Positions 50,182-61,182 of a stretch of 64,000 nt of DNA are shown here, piece after piece. The notes beneath the pieces were generated by a model. The model was not told the origin of the DNA. It worked only from the letters and a program-made list of their open reading frames with translations, and did not search any database. The DNA is from Betaproteobacteria bacterium SCN2. Its GTDB lineage: Bacteria > Pseudomonadota > Gammaproteobacteria > Burkholderiales > Thiobacillaceae. The stretch lies in contig WBSG01000027.1 in the NCBI GenBank assembly GCA_008923285.1, forward strand, positions 434,752 to 498,751, in the 5' to 3' direction. Position 1 is the stretch's first letter, and every line of letters starts with the position of its first letter. Made by a program: the position numbers and the translations under genes.

Positions 50182-50850
50182 TTGAACATCCGCTCAATTA
50201 TTAATCGATATTCGCCGCCGCCGTGCCTGCTCTGCCAGGCGCCGCAGGGCCCGCTGTGCGCACCCTGCCAAGCCGACCTGCCCTGGCAGGCAACGGCGCG
50301 CTGCCCGGTTTGCGCGCTGCCCACGCCCGCCGGCGACACCTGCGGGCATTGCCTCAAGGAGCCGCCCGCATACAGCCGGGTGCACGCCGTGTTCACCTAC
50401 GCCTTCCCGGTCGACCGCCTGATCCAGCGCCTCAAATACCGCGAGCATCTGGCGATCGCCCCGCTCATGGGCGAATTGCTGGCAGCGCAGTTGCAGGGCG
50501 AGCCGCCCGATGTGTGGCTGCCCATGCCGCTGCATGCCAACCGCCTCAGGGAGCGCGGCTTCAACCAGGCCGCCGAGATCGCCCGCGAGCTCTCTGCCCG
50601 GACCGCCATTCCCATGCAGGCCGGCTGGGCGCGGCGCCTGCGCGACACGCCGCCGCAGGCAGGACTGAAGCGTGAAGCGCGGAAAAGGAACCTGCGCGGC
50701 GCCTTCGCCTGCAGCGCGGACATCGCCGGCCTGCACATCGGCATCGTCGACGACGTCATGACCACCGGCAGCACCCTCGACGAACTGGCGAGGACGCTCA
50801 GGGCGGCCGGCGCGCGCGAAGTCAGCTGCGCGGTGCTGGCGCGCGCCTGA
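50182..50850 (+). CDS. ComF-family phosphoribosyltransferase-like protein
   Basis: A 222-residue protein. No ATG fits; the TTG at 50182, after GGAAAAAA, is the best start, and the frame is open upstream. The N terminus has a four-Cys zinc finger (CLLCQAPQGPLCAPC, later CPVC and CGHC); the C-terminal half has the PRPP-binding motif GIVDDVMTTGSTLDELA. ComF proteins take part in DNA uptake or recombination. Confidence 0.88.
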   Translation: MNIRSIINRYSPPPCLLCQAPQGPLCAPCQADLPWQATARCPVCALPTPAGDTCGHCLKEPPAYSRVHAVFTYAFPVDRLIQRLKYREHLAIAPLMGELLAAQLQGEPPDVWLPMPLHANRLRERGFNQAAEIARELSARTAIPMQAGWARRLRDTPPQAGLKREARKRNLRGAFACSADIAGLHIGIVDDVMTTGSTLDELARTLRAAGAREVSCAVLARA

Positions 50851-50865
50851 ACCCGGGCAAAATCG

Positions 50866-52002
50866 CTAAATGCTGATTTCCTCGACGCCGAAGATGCGGC
50901 GGTATTCACGCATGGCGTAACGGTCGGTCATGCCGGCGATGTAGTCCGCGATGGCGCGCGCGCCCTCGCGCTGCACGTTGTCCTGGTGCTCCGGCGACAG
51001 CAGGCGCGGCTCGTTCTGGAAAGTGTCGAACAGCGACTGGATGATGCGCGCGGCCTTGCTGGTCATGCGCATGACCTGGTAGTGCTGGTACAGGTTCTTG
51101 CGCAGGTACTGCTTCAATTCGTATTGCTGCTCGCGCACTTCGTCGGAGAAGCCCACCAGCGGCTGCGCGTTGCGCACCTCCTCGATGTTTTTCACGCCCG
51201 ACTTTTCCAGGTTGGCGCGCGTCGTGGAAACGAGGTCGAGGATCAGCGTGTTGATCATGCGGCGAATGATCTCGTGCACCTTGCGCCGGCCATGAAGCTG
51301 CGGGTATTTCGCCATCACCTCGTCGTGGTGGCGGGCGAACAGCCGGCTTTGCATCAGCCCGTCGATGCTGAGCAGGCCGGAACGCAGGCCGTCGTCGACG
51401 TCGTGGTTGTTGTAGGCGATCTCGTCGGCGCGGTTGGCGACCTGCGCCTCCAGCGAGGGCTGCTTCCTGTCGATAAAACGCTGGCCCAGCTCGCCCAGCT
51501 CGCGCGCGTTGGGCAGAGAGCAGTGCTTGAGTATGCCCTCGCGGGTTTCGAAGCAGAGATTGAGGCCGTCGAATTCCGCGTAGCGCTGTTCCAGCCGGTC
51601 GACCACGCGCAAGCTTTGCAGGTTGTGCTCAAAGCCGCCGTGGTCCTTCATGCTGGCATTGAGCGCGTCCTGGCCGGCATGGCCGAAAGGCGTGTGGCCG
51701 AGGTCGTGGGCGAGCGAAACCGCCTCGGTCAGTTCTTCGTTGACGTTGAGCATGCGCGCGATGGTGCGGCCGATCTGCGCGACTTCCAGGCTGTGGGTGA
51801 GGCGGGTGCGGAAATGGTCGCCCTCGTGGTTCACGAACACCTGGGTCTTGTATTCCAGGCGGCGGAAGGCGGTGGAATGCACGATGCGGTCGCGGTCGCG
51901 CTGGAACTCGCCCCGCGGCGCGGCGGGCGCCTCGGCGTGCACCCGGCCTTTGGTCTGGGTGTCGATCGCAGCGTAGGGCGCGAGTTCAGGCCGTGTGGAC
52001 AT
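50866..52002 (-). CDS. dgt: deoxyguanosinetriphosphate triphosphohydrolase-like protein
   Basis: HD-domain dNTP hydrolase, 378 residues. The HD motif is [17 protein letters not shown] and earlier [38 protein letters not shown] follows. It overlaps aroB by 17 bp; aroB-dgt is a common betaproteobacterial pair. Confidence 0.94.
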   Translation of the reverse strand: MSTRPELAPYAAIDTQTKGRVHAEAPAAPRGEFQRDRDRIVHSTAFRRLEYKTQVFVNHEGDHFRTRLTHSLEVAQIGRTIARMLNVNEELTEAVSLAHDLGHTPFGHAGQDALNASMKDHGGFEHNLQSLRVVDRLEQRYAEFDGLNLCFETREGILKHCSLPNARELGELGQRFIDRKQPSLEAQVANRADEIAYNNHDVDDGLRSGLLSIDGLMQSRLFARHHDEVMAKYPQLHGRRKVHEIIRRMINTLILDLVSTTRANLEKSGVKNIEEVRNAQPLVGFSDEVREQQYELKQYLRKNLYQHYQVMRMTSKAARIIQSLFDTFQNEPRLLSPEHQDNVQREGARAIADYIAGMTDRYAMREYRRIFGVEEISI

Positions 52003-53074
52003 GGTGGGTGAGCGTGGCGTTCAGATCCGCCGGCGCAAGATCGGCGGTGATGATCGCCTCGCCGATCTTTTTCAGCAGCACGAAGCGGATCTTGCCGGCC
52101 TCGACTTTCTTGTCGTGGCCCATGTATTCGAGATAGCGCTCCACGCCCAGCGCGGGTGCGCTGTCGGGCAGGCCGGCGGCGCGGATGATGGCGCGCGTGC
52201 GCTCGACCTCGGCATCGGTGAGCCAGCCCTTGCGGCGCGAGGCGTCAGCCGCCATCACCATGCCCGCCGCCACCGCCTCGCCATGCAGCCAGTTGCCGTA
52301 GCCCATGCCGGTCTCGATGGCGTGGCCGAAGGTATGGCCGAGATTGAGAATGGCGCGCAGCCCGCCCTCGCGCTCGTCCTCCGCCACCACCTGCGCCTTG
52401 ATTTCGCAGGAGCGGTAAATGGCGCGGCTGATGGACTCGGGATCCAGCGCGCGCAGCCTGTCCATGCCGGCTTCGAGCCAGTCGAGGAAGTCCGCGTCCC
52501 AGATCAGGCCGTACTTGATCACTTCCGCCAGGCCGGCGGACAGCTCGCGCGCCGGCAGGGTCTTCAGGGTGTCGGTGTCGGCCAGCACCAGTTTCGGCTG
52601 GTAGAAGGCGCCGATCATGTTCTTGCCGAGCGGATGGTTGATGCCGGTCTTGCCGCCGACCGAGGAGTCGACCTGGGACAAGAGCGTGGTCGGCACCTGG
52701 ATGAAGGGCACGCCGCGCTGGTAACAGGCCGCGGCGAAGCCGGTCATGTCGCCGATGACGCCGCCGCCCAGGGCAATCAGCGTGGTCTTGCGCTCGGCGC
52801 GGCTTTTCAGCAGCGCATCGAAAATCAGGTTGAGCGTCTGCCAGTCCTTGTATTCCTCGCCGTCCGGCAGCACCACGGGGGTGACTTCGACGCCGGCTGC
52901 GGTCAGGGTCCTGCTCAGGCGCTCCAGGTAGAGCGGCCCGACCGTGGTGTTGGTGACGATGGCCACGCGCTTTTGCGCAAGATGCGGCAGGATCAGGTCG
53001 GCGCGGTCGATGAGGCCGGGGCCGATGTGGATGGGATAGCTGCGGTCGCCGAGATCGACGGTCAGGGTTTGCAT
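51986..53074 (-). CDS. aroB: 3-dehydroquinate synthase
   Basis: Second step of the shikimate pathway (DAHP to 3-dehydroquinate). It has 362 residues. [20 protein letters not shown] and [20 protein letters not shown] are NAD and metal-binding signatures; GHTFGHAIE carries zinc His ligands. aroK, usually upstream, is not adjacent here. Confidence 0.97.
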   Translation of the reverse strand: MQTLTVDLGDRSYPIHIGPGLIDRADLILPHLAQKRVAIVTNTTVGPLYLERLSRTLTAAGVEVTPVVLPDGEEYKDWQTLNLIFDALLKSRAERKTTLIALGGGVIGDMTGFAAACYQRGVPFIQVPTTLLSQVDSSVGGKTGINHPLGKNMIGAFYQPKLVLADTDTLKTLPARELSAGLAEVIKYGLIWDADFLDWLEAGMDRLRALDPESISRAIYRSCEIKAQVVAEDEREGGLRAILNLGHTFGHAIETGMGYGNWLHGEAVAAGMVMAADASRRKGWLTDAEVERTRAIIRAAGLPDSAPALGVERYLEYMGHDKKVEAGKIRFVLLKKIGEAIITADLAPADLNATLTHHVHTA

Positions 53075-53152
53075 AAAACCGGATAACTTGTTGAATCAAG
53101 CACTATTCTACCCAAACCGGGCAGGCTTTCCGGATGGGTTAAAATCCAGCCC

Positions 53153-53515
53153 ATGAGCACCGAGCCCGTCGCCTCGCTGGACGAACTGAAGACCCGCATC
53201 CGCGAGTTCGCCTTCGAACGTCAGTGGGAGGCCTACCATACCCCCAAGAACCTGGCGATGGCGCTGATCGTCGAGGCCGCCGAGCTGGTCGAGCGCTTCC
53301 AGTGGCTTTCCCCCGAGGAAAGCACGAAGCTCGACCCCGAGCGCCGCGAGCAGGTGCGCCAGGAAATCGCCGACGTGCTGATCTACCTCACGCGCCTGGC
53401 CGACCTGCTGGACATCGACCTGCTCGAGGCCGCCGCCGACAAGATCGAGATCAATGCGCGCAAATATCCGGTGGAACAGGCGAAGGGCAACGCCGCCAAA
53501 TACAACGAGTTCTGA
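53153..53515 (+). CDS. MazG-like nucleotide pyrophosphohydrolase
   Basis: A 120-residue all-alpha NTP pyrophosphohydrolase of the RS21-C6/dCTPase type. The metal-binding acidic residues are in LIVEAAELVERFQWL and RQEIADVLIYLTRLAD. It probably cleans dCTP-like or modified nucleotides. It starts a plus-strand run with the 2Fe-2S protein and the ABC transporter. Confidence 0.88.
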   Translation: MSTEPVASLDELKTRIREFAFERQWEAYHTPKNLAMALIVEAAELVERFQWLSPEESTKLDPERREQVRQEIADVLIYLTRLADLLDIDLLEAAADKIEINARKYPVEQAKGNAAKYNEF

Positions 53516-53527
53516 ATTCAGTCAGCC

Positions 53528-53845
53528 ATGCCAGACAAATCGCATTTCAAGTACCACGTGTTCTTCTGCACCAACCAGCGTGACGACGGCGCCAAATGCT
53601 GCGGCGCCTCCGGCGGCCAGGAGATGCGCGACTACCTCAAGAAAAAGGTCAAGCAGCTCAACATGAACGGCCCCGGCAAGTGCCGCATCAACTCGGCCGG
53701 CTGCATGGACCGCTGCGACGAGGGCCCGCTGCTGGTGGTTTATCCCGAAGCCACCTGGTACACCTACGTCGACAAGGACGACATCGACGAAATCCTCCAC
53801 GAACATCTCGAGAACGGGCGCATCGTCAAGCGCCTGAAGATCTGA
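53528..53845 (+). CDS. thioredoxin-like [2Fe-2S] ferredoxin
   Basis: A 105-residue protein with HVFFCTNQ, then CCGASGG, then GKCRINSAGCMDRCDEGPLL; these Cys positions match thioredoxin-fold 2Fe-2S ferredoxins. Its stop overlaps the hydrolase ATG (TGATG). Partner redox enzyme not identified. Confidence 0.88.
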   Translation: MPDKSHFKYHVFFCTNQRDDGAKCCGASGGQEMRDYLKKKVKQLNMNGPGKCRINSAGCMDRCDEGPLLVVYPEATWYTYVDKDDIDEILHEHLENGRIVKRLKI

Positions 53846-54476
53846 TGGACGGCGTTTCCGTCAAGCAGGCCGAGGACAGCCTGCGCCTCAAGCGCCACAA
53901 GCTGCGCATCGACACTCCCGGCGGCAAGATGGAAACCGTGATCGACGATCCCGGCGAATCGAGGCGCGGCCTGCTGCTCATCGCCCACCCGCACCCGCTG
54001 CAGGGCGGCAGCATGGACAACAAGGTGGTGCACACCATCGCGCGCGTCGCCACCGACCACGGCTACGTCGCCGTGCGCCCCAACTTCCGCGGCGTCGGCA
54101 TGAGCGAGGGCGAATACGACAAGGGCCACGGCGAGAGCGAAGACATGCTCGCCATCATCGATTTCGTCAGCAGGAACTACCCCGGCCTGCCCTGGTGCCT
54201 GGCCGGCTTCTCCTTCGGCGGCTATGTGCAGCATCGCGTGGCGAAGCGCGTGCCCTCCAAATGCGTGCTGCTGGTGGCGCCGGCCGTCAATCTCTATGAC
54301 TTCGACGCCCCCGTGCCCGGCACCGCCATCATCCACGGCGACCTCGACGAAGTCGTGCCCTATCCCGAGGCGCTGGCCTGGGCCAGCCAGCACAATGTGC
54401 CGCTCAAACTTATCCACGGCAGCGACCATTTTTTCCACGGCAAACTCAACGAACTCAAGCAGGCGCTCGAAGAATT

Positions 54477-54489
<13 letters not shown>
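53845..54489 (+). CDS. alpha/beta hydrolase
   Basis: A 214-residue dienelactone hydrolase-like protein. [15 protein letters not shown] and [20 protein letters not shown] are typical of the family, the nucleophile elbow is GFSFGGY and the late His is [10 protein letters not shown]. It overlaps the next ABC gene by 13 bp. The substrate is unknown. Confidence 0.87.
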
Positions 54490-55387
<898 letters not shown>

Positions 55388-55388
<1 letters not shown>

Positions 55389-56173
55389 TGGCGCATCTCT
55401 TCCAATTTCCCCGCTTTTCGCTGCGTTTCATACCGGTGTGGCGGCGCAACTTCCTGGTCTGGAAGAAGCTCGCCATCCCGTCCATGCTCGGCAACCTCGC
55501 CGATCCCATGTTCTACATGATCGGCCTCGGTTTCGGCCTCGGCAGCCTGCTGCCCGACGTCGACGGCATGAGCTACCTCACCTTCCTCGGCGCCGGCACC
55601 GTGGCCTACTCGACCATGAACAGCGCCACCTTCGAGACCCTCTACTCGGGCTTTTCGCGCATGCACGTGCAGAAGACCTGGGAAGCCATCCTCAACACGC
55701 CGCTGGAGCTTGACGACGTGCTGGTGGGCGAATGGCTGTGGGCGGCAAGCAAGAGCGTGCTCTCGGGCTTCGCCATCCTGGCAGTGATCTGGGCGCTGGG
55801 CCTGCAGGCCGACTGGCTGCTGACGCTGTGGATCATCCCGCTCGCCTTCGTCATCGGCCTGTGCTTTTCCGGCATGGGCCTGGTGATGACCTCGGTCTCG
55901 CCCAACTACGACTTCTTCCTCTATTACTTCACCCTCGCCATCACGCCCATGGTGCTCCTGTGCGGGGTGTTCTACCCGGTGAGCCAGTTGCCGCCGCTGT
56001 TGCAAACAATCTCCGCCTGGCTGCCGCTCAGCCACGCCGTGGAACTTGCCCGGCCGATCATTCGCGGCGACATCCCCGCCAACTGGGCTTTCCACATCTT
56101 CTCCCTGCTGGCCTGGGGATTCGCCGGCTTCTGGCTGGCCCTCGGCCTCACCCGCCGCCGGCTCCTGAAATAA
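55388..56173 (+). CDS. ABC-2 type transport permease (NodJ-like)
   Basis: A 261-residue permease from the ATG at 55388 with six helices. The motifs MLGNLADPMFYMIGLGFGLG and FYPVSQLPPLLQTISAWLPL near the C terminus match NodJ/ABC-2 permeases. It forms an exporter with the ATPase encoded before it; the cargo is unknown. Confidence 0.92.
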
Positions 56174-56198
56174 CAAGACCTTGATATCTTTGCAAAAA

Positions 56199-56257
56199 TT
56201 AGTTGACTCTTTTGGTCAAGTATTCTTTAATAATGCCTGACTGTTTTGTTCAATTAT
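56199..56257 (+). promoter_or_regulatory. tandem IscR type-1-like boxes before tusE/dsrC-like gene
   Basis: Two 25-mers, 56199-56223 and 56233-56257, match the E. coli IscR type-1 consensus at 22 and 21 of 25 positions by eye. Their starts are 34 bp apart and they lie over the -35 and after the -10 of the promoter here. Tandem type-1 boxes are also the arrangement at the E. coli iscR promoter. Confidence 0.5.
56203..56231 (+). promoter_or_regulatory. sigma-70-type promoter of the tusE/dsrC-like gene
   Basis: TTGACT (56203-56208), a 17-bp spacer and TTTAAT (56226-56231) lie 47 bp before the start codon; both hexamers match 5 of 6 consensus bases. Confidence 0.7.
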
Positions 56258-56277
56258 TTTTTTGACGGAGTACGAAC

Positions 56278-56571
56278 ATGGATTTGCCCGCACGCGATGG
56301 CGACGGTTATCTGGAAGACATGAGCGAGTGGACCGAAGAGGTTGCCCGCGCCATGGCCGAAGCCGACAACTACGAGCTGAACGACCAGAAATGGGAAATG
56401 ATCATGAAGGCGCGCGAGTACTACGACGAGTACCAGCAGGTGCCGCCGATCCGCAAGTTCGCCAAGTACATCGACATGGACCAGAAGGAACTCTTCAACG
56501 TGTGGATGACCGGCCCGATGAAGCCGATCACCAAGTACGGCGGCCTGCCCAAGCCGACCGGCTGCGTCTGA
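56278..56571 (+). CDS. tusE: DsrC/TusE-family sulfur relay protein
   Basis: A 97-residue DsrC-fold protein. The N terminus DGDGYLEDMSEWTEEVARAM and the C terminus GGLPKPTGCV fit the family; the penultimate Cys that accepts sulfur is present. The second Cys of true DsrC, eleven residues earlier, is Thr (ITKYGGLPKP), as in TusE. It is a little shorter than E. coli TusE. GGAG lies before the ATG. It has its own promoter with IscR-like boxes and a double terminator, so it is monocistronic. It may serve tRNA 2-thiouridine synthesis or sulfur trafficking. Confidence 0.82.
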   Translation: MDLPARDGDGYLEDMSEWTEEVARAMAEADNYELNDQKWEMIMKAREYYDEYQQVPPIRKFAKYIDMDQKELFNVWMTGPMKPITKYGGLPKPTGCV

Positions 56572-56593
56572 TTTCGATCAACCTCCAGGTTGG

Positions 56594-56615
56594 AGCACCC
56601 TTCGGGGTGCTTTTT
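56594..56615 (+). terminator. terminator 1 after tusE
   Basis: AGCACCC-TTCG-GGGTGCT followed by TTTT: a 7-bp stem with a stable TTCG loop. Confidence 0.9.
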
Positions 56616-56624
56616 CATTTCCGC

Positions 56625-56647
56625 AGCGCCCTTCGGGGCGCTTTTTA
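56625..56647 (+). terminator. terminator 2 after tusE
   Basis: AGCGCCC-TTCG-GGGCGCT followed by TTTTTATT, only 9 bp after the first. The stem can also form on the other strand, at the end of purC. Confidence 0.88.
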
Positions 56648-56658
56648 TTGCCCGCCAG

Positions 56659-57537
56659 TCAGCCGGCGAGGCGAACCAAGGCTTCGCGGTATTTCTCGGC
56701 GGTCTTCGCCACCACCGCGTCCGGCAGCTCCGGCCCCGGCGCCCGCTTGTTCCAGCCGGAGGACTCCAGCCAGTCGCGCACGAACTGCTTGTCGAAGCTG
56801 GGCGGATTGCTGCCCTCGGCATACTGATCGGCCGGCCAGAAGCGCGAGGAATCCGGCGTCAGCACCTCGTCGATGAGATGCAGCGCGCCGGATGCGTCCA
56901 GCCCGAATTCGAACTTGGTATCGGCGATGATGATCCCTTTAGTGAGCGCATACTCCGCCGCTTTTGTATACAGCGCAAGGCTCGCATCGCGCACCTGGGC
57001 GGCGAGTTCCTTGCCGAGGATGACCTCGCAGCGGGCGAAATCGATGTTCTCGTCATGCTCGCCGAGCTCGGCCTTGGTCGAAGGCGTAAACAGGGCTTGC
57101 GGCAGCTTGCCTGCCTGCTTGAGACCCGCCGGCAGCGCAATGCCGCACACGCTGCCCTTCTCCTGATATTCCTTCCAGCCCGAGCCGACCAGGTAGCCGC
57201 GCACGATGGCCTCCACCGGCAGCGGCTTCAGGCGCTTGACCACCAGCGCGCGGCCGGCGACCTGCTCGCGCTCGTCGGCCGCCACCACGGACTCGGGCGC
57301 ATCGCCGGTCAACTGGTTGGGCAGGATGCCGGCCAGCTTCTCGAACCAGAACTTGGTGATGTCGGTCAATATCGCGCCCTTGTCGGGGATGGGCGTCGGC
57401 ATGATCACGTCGAAGGCCGACAGGCGGTCGGTCGTCACCATCAACAGGCGCTTGTCGTCCACGGCGTAGATGTCGCGCACCTTGCCCTTGGAAATCAGCG
57501 GCAGGCTTTTGATGGAGGTTTCGAGCAGGGCAGGCAT
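56659..57537 (-). CDS. purC: phosphoribosylaminoimidazole-succinocarboxamide synthase
   Basis: SAICAR synthase of purine synthesis, about 292 residues from the ATG at 57537 ([19 protein letters not shown]). [20 protein letters not shown] and the ATP-grasp-like motif [20 protein letters not shown] are complete. No ribosome-binding site precedes this ATG and there is no stop codon between it and the upstream transporter, so it may be made as a fusion or by internal initiation. A TATAAT (57570-57565) lies about 28 bp upstream. Confidence 0.95.
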   Translation of the reverse strand: MPALLETSIKSLPLISKGKVRDIYAVDDKRLLMVTTDRLSAFDVIMPTPIPDKGAILTDITKFWFEKLAGILPNQLTGDAPESVVAADEREQVAGRALVVKRLKPLPVEAIVRGYLVGSGWKEYQEKGSVCGIALPAGLKQAGKLPQALFTPSTKAELGEHDENIDFARCEVILGKELAAQVRDASLALYTKAAEYALTKGIIIADTKFEFGLDASGALHLIDEVLTPDSSRFWPADQYAEGSNPPSFDKQFVRDWLESSGWNKRAPGPELPDAVVAKTAEKYREALVRLAG

Positions 57538-58656
57538 GGCGGAAGCGGCAGGATGAAAGCCCGGATTATACCGGCCGGACGACTCCGGATTAATCGACAT
57601 GCCGGCGTAGACCGGACTGTTCACGTAGGCCTCGCGCAGATGGCGGATCGCCACCAGCAGCGCCGCCGCCATCGGCAGCGCCAGCAGCACGCCGAAAAAG
57701 CCGAACACCTGGCCGAAAGCCGCCAGCGCGAAGATCACCGCCACCGGATGCAGGCCGATGCGGTCGCCGACGAGATAAGGCGTCACCACCATGCCTTCCA
57801 GCGCCTGGCCGAGGATGAACACGCCCAGCACCGGCAGCACGCCCGTCACCGACTGGAACTGCAGGGTCGCTTCCAGCACGCCCAGCACCAGGCCCAGGGT
57901 CGCGCCGACGAAAGGAATGAAACCCAGCACGCCGGTGATGATGCCGATGGGCAGGGCGAATTCGAGGCCGGCGAGCGACAGGCCCACCGAATAGAACACG
58001 CTCATCGCCAGCATCACCGACAACTGACCGCGCAGGAATTCCGACAACACGCGGTCGACGTCGCGCGCGATGCGGGCGATCTGTTCGTGCCAGGGGCGCG
58101 GGATCAGTTCGTCGACCTTGCGGACCAGGCCGTCCCAGTCGCGCAGGAGATAAAAGGTCACCACCGGCACCAGCAACAGGTTGATCGCCGCCGCCAGCAG
58201 CGCCGAGGCCCCGCTGCCGAGCCTGGGCAGGAACTGCTGCGCCGCGCTGCCGGCGCTTTGCGCATGCTCGGCGACCCAGTTGCGCACGGTATCCATGTCG
58301 ATGTCGGCGGTGACGCCGAACAGCCCCGTCAGCGTGGGCAGGACCTCCAGTTGGATCCAGCCCAGGTAATCGGGCAGGCGGTCGATCAGCAGTTGCGCCT
58401 GGTTGAGGAACATCGGGATCACCATCAGCACCGCGCCCACCGCCAGCAGTCCCGCCGCGATCAGCACCACGAAGGTCGCCAGCGTGCGGTTCAGGCCGCG
58501 TTTTTGCAGGCGGTCGACGAGCGGATCGAAAATGTAGGCCAGCAGCACGCCGGCCAGAAACGGCGTCAATACCGGCGCCAGCAGGTAGACGAGGCCACCG
58601 GCGAGCAGCAGGGTGGCGAGCGCCAGCCAGGGCAGATTATCTGAACGGTTGAGCAT
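57538..58656 (-). CDS. AI-2E/PerM family transporter (frame continues into purC)
   Basis: A membrane protein of about 373 residues from the ATG at 58656 ([20 protein letters not shown]), with the PerM pattern [20 protein letters not shown], an amphipathic central part and [20 protein letters not shown] and [20 protein letters not shown] near the end. After the usual C terminus ([14 protein letters not shown]) no stop occurs and the frame joins purC, making a 665-residue frame. Substrate unknown. It is divergent from purM with 40 bp between. Confidence 0.88.
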
Positions 58657-58696
58657 GGCGGTAAAATACCCTTTTCTGTGACACGACGAGTTTAAA

Positions 58697-59727
<1,031 letters not shown>

Positions 59728-59728
<1 letters not shown>

Positions 59729-59826
59729 TCAAAAATTTACACAGAGGCATCAGCGGAAACAGAGGAACATCAACAAAGCTATTGATCGTGTTCCCTCTGC
59801 TGCCTCTGTTACCTCTGTGTTTGATT
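59728..59826. repeat. imperfect inverted repeat with CACAGAGG units
   Basis: Between purM and purN, arms of about 40 bp contain ACACAGAGG and AACAGAGGAACA on the left and TGTTCCCTCTG, GCCTCTGTT and CCTCTGTGTTTGAT on the right. They can fold into a long hairpin with an AT-rich loop. The composition differs from the flanking GC-rich genes. It looks like one copy of a dispersed palindromic or MITE-like element; copy number cannot be judged from this window. Confidence 0.6.
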
Positions 59827-59852
59827 AGATTTTTCTACCTCTGGCGTCTCCA

Positions 59853-60479
59853 ATGATAAAAGCAGTCGTCCTCCTATCCGGCCGCGGCAGCAATTTCAAG
59901 GCCCTGCTGGATGCGGACCTGCCGGTCACCTTCAGCGCCGCCATCAGCAACCGGCCCGACGCAGCCGGTCTCGAGTACGCGCATGCGCACGGCATCCCGG
60001 CGGTGGCGCTCGACCACAAGAAATTCCCCACGCGCGAAGCCTTCGACGAAGCGCTGATCGCGGAAATCGAGAAAGCCGGCGCCGATCTCGTCGTCCTCGC
60101 CGGCTACATGCGCATCCTCACCAGGGCCTTCGTCGAGCGCTACGCGGGGCGGCTCATCAACATCCACCCCTCGCTGCTGCCGTCCTTTCCCGGCCTGCAC
60201 ACGCACGAATCCGCACTCCGTGAAGGCGTGAAAATCCACGGCTGCACGGTGCACTTCGTCACCGCCGCGCTCGACCACGGTCCCGTCGTCATCCAGGCCG
60301 CGGTGCCGGTGCTGCCCGACGACACCCCCGAGACCCTGGCCGCGCGCGTGCTGGCGCAGGAGCACCGCATCTACCCGCAGGCGGTGCGCTGGTTCGCCGA
60401 AGGCAAGCTGGTCATTTCGGACGGCTGCGTGAACGTGCGCGAACAGGGCGTGTCTCAATGGGTGTTAGCCACTCCCTGA
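59853..60479 (+). CDS. purN: phosphoribosylglycinamide formyltransferase
   Basis: 10-formyl-THF-dependent GAR transformylase, 208 residues. VVLLSGRGSNFKALL is the GAR-binding start, LAGYMRILTRAFVERYAGR and NIHPSLLPSFPGLHTHESAL hold the catalytic Asn and His, and VHFVTAALDHGPVVIQAAVP the Asp region. It follows purM. Confidence 0.97.
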   Translation: MIKAVVLLSGRGSNFKALLDADLPVTFSAAISNRPDAAGLEYAHAHGIPAVALDHKKFPTREAFDEALIAEIEKAGADLVVLAGYMRILTRAFVERYAGRLINIHPSLLPSFPGLHTHESALREGVKIHGCTVHFVTAALDHGPVVIQAAVPVLPDDTPETLAARVLAQEHRIYPQAVRWFAEGKLVISDGCVNVREQGVSQWVLATP

Positions 60480-60486
60480 GACGCGC

Positions 60487-61182
60487 ATGAAAGCCATCGT
60501 CGCCCTGCTGCTGGCGCTGATTTGGGCATCCGCCGCAGCCCAGCAGAGCCCGCTGCAATTCGATCTGGTCTACCGCTTCAGCTTCAACGGCCAGTACGTC
60601 GGCAACGTCAGCGACAGTTTCAAGCGCGACGGCAGCAGCTACCGCCTCACCAGCATCGCACGGCCGGACCAGAAGCTGGCCTTCCTGCTGCCCGTGATGA
60701 CGCTCAGCAGCGAGGGCACGGTCCAGTCCGGCGCCTTCGTGCCCGCCCGCTACCGGCAGGTGCGCAGCAATGCGCCGGAAAAGGCGGTGCAGTCCGAATT
60801 CAACTGGGCGAGCGGCCAGCTGACCCATCACTACAAGAACAAGAAATCGCAGGTCACCCTGCCCAAGGGCACGCTCGACGCACTGACCCAGCTCTACGCC
60901 TTCACCCTCGCCGGCAAGGCGCCGCCGCAGCTGGAGTTCCCGGTCAGCAACGGGCGCAAGCTCATCCACTACCGCTACGAGAAAATCCCCGGCGGCCGCA
61001 TGACCACGCCGATGGGCACGTTCGACGTCATCGAATACCGGCGCATCGCCCAGCCCGATGAAAACGCGATCTCGGTGTGGATCGCGCCCGCCTTCCACCA
61101 TCTTCCCCTGCGCATCCGCGTACGCGAAGAGTCCGGCCTGTTCGAGCAGCAGCTCATCCGCGCCAGCTACAAGCTGAAATGA
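60487..61182 (+). CDS. DUF3108 periplasmic protein
   Basis: A 231-residue protein with a signal peptide (IVALLLALIWASAAA) and a DUF3108 beta-rich domain (FDLVYRFSFNGQYVGNVSDS, then GTFDVIEYRR and HHLPLRIRV). Function unknown. It follows purN by 7 bp and overlaps the next DUF3108 gene (ATGA). Confidence 0.85.
   Translation: MKAIVALLLALIWASAAAQQSPLQFDLVYRFSFNGQYVGNVSDSFKRDGSSYRLTSIARPDQKLAFLLPVMTLSSEGTVQSGAFVPARYRQVRSNAPEKAVQSEFNWASGQLTHHYKNKKSQVTLPKGTLDALTQLYAFTLAGKAPPQLEFPVSNGRKLIHYRYEKIPGGRMTTPMGTFDVIEYRRIAQPDENAISVWIAPAFHHLPLRIRVREESGLFEQQLIRASYKLK

Noticed and set aside
56590-58644. 684-codon plus-strand frame opposite perM-purC
   Set aside because: Composition is Gln/Arg/His-rich shadow sequence; purC and PerM on the other strand are clear.
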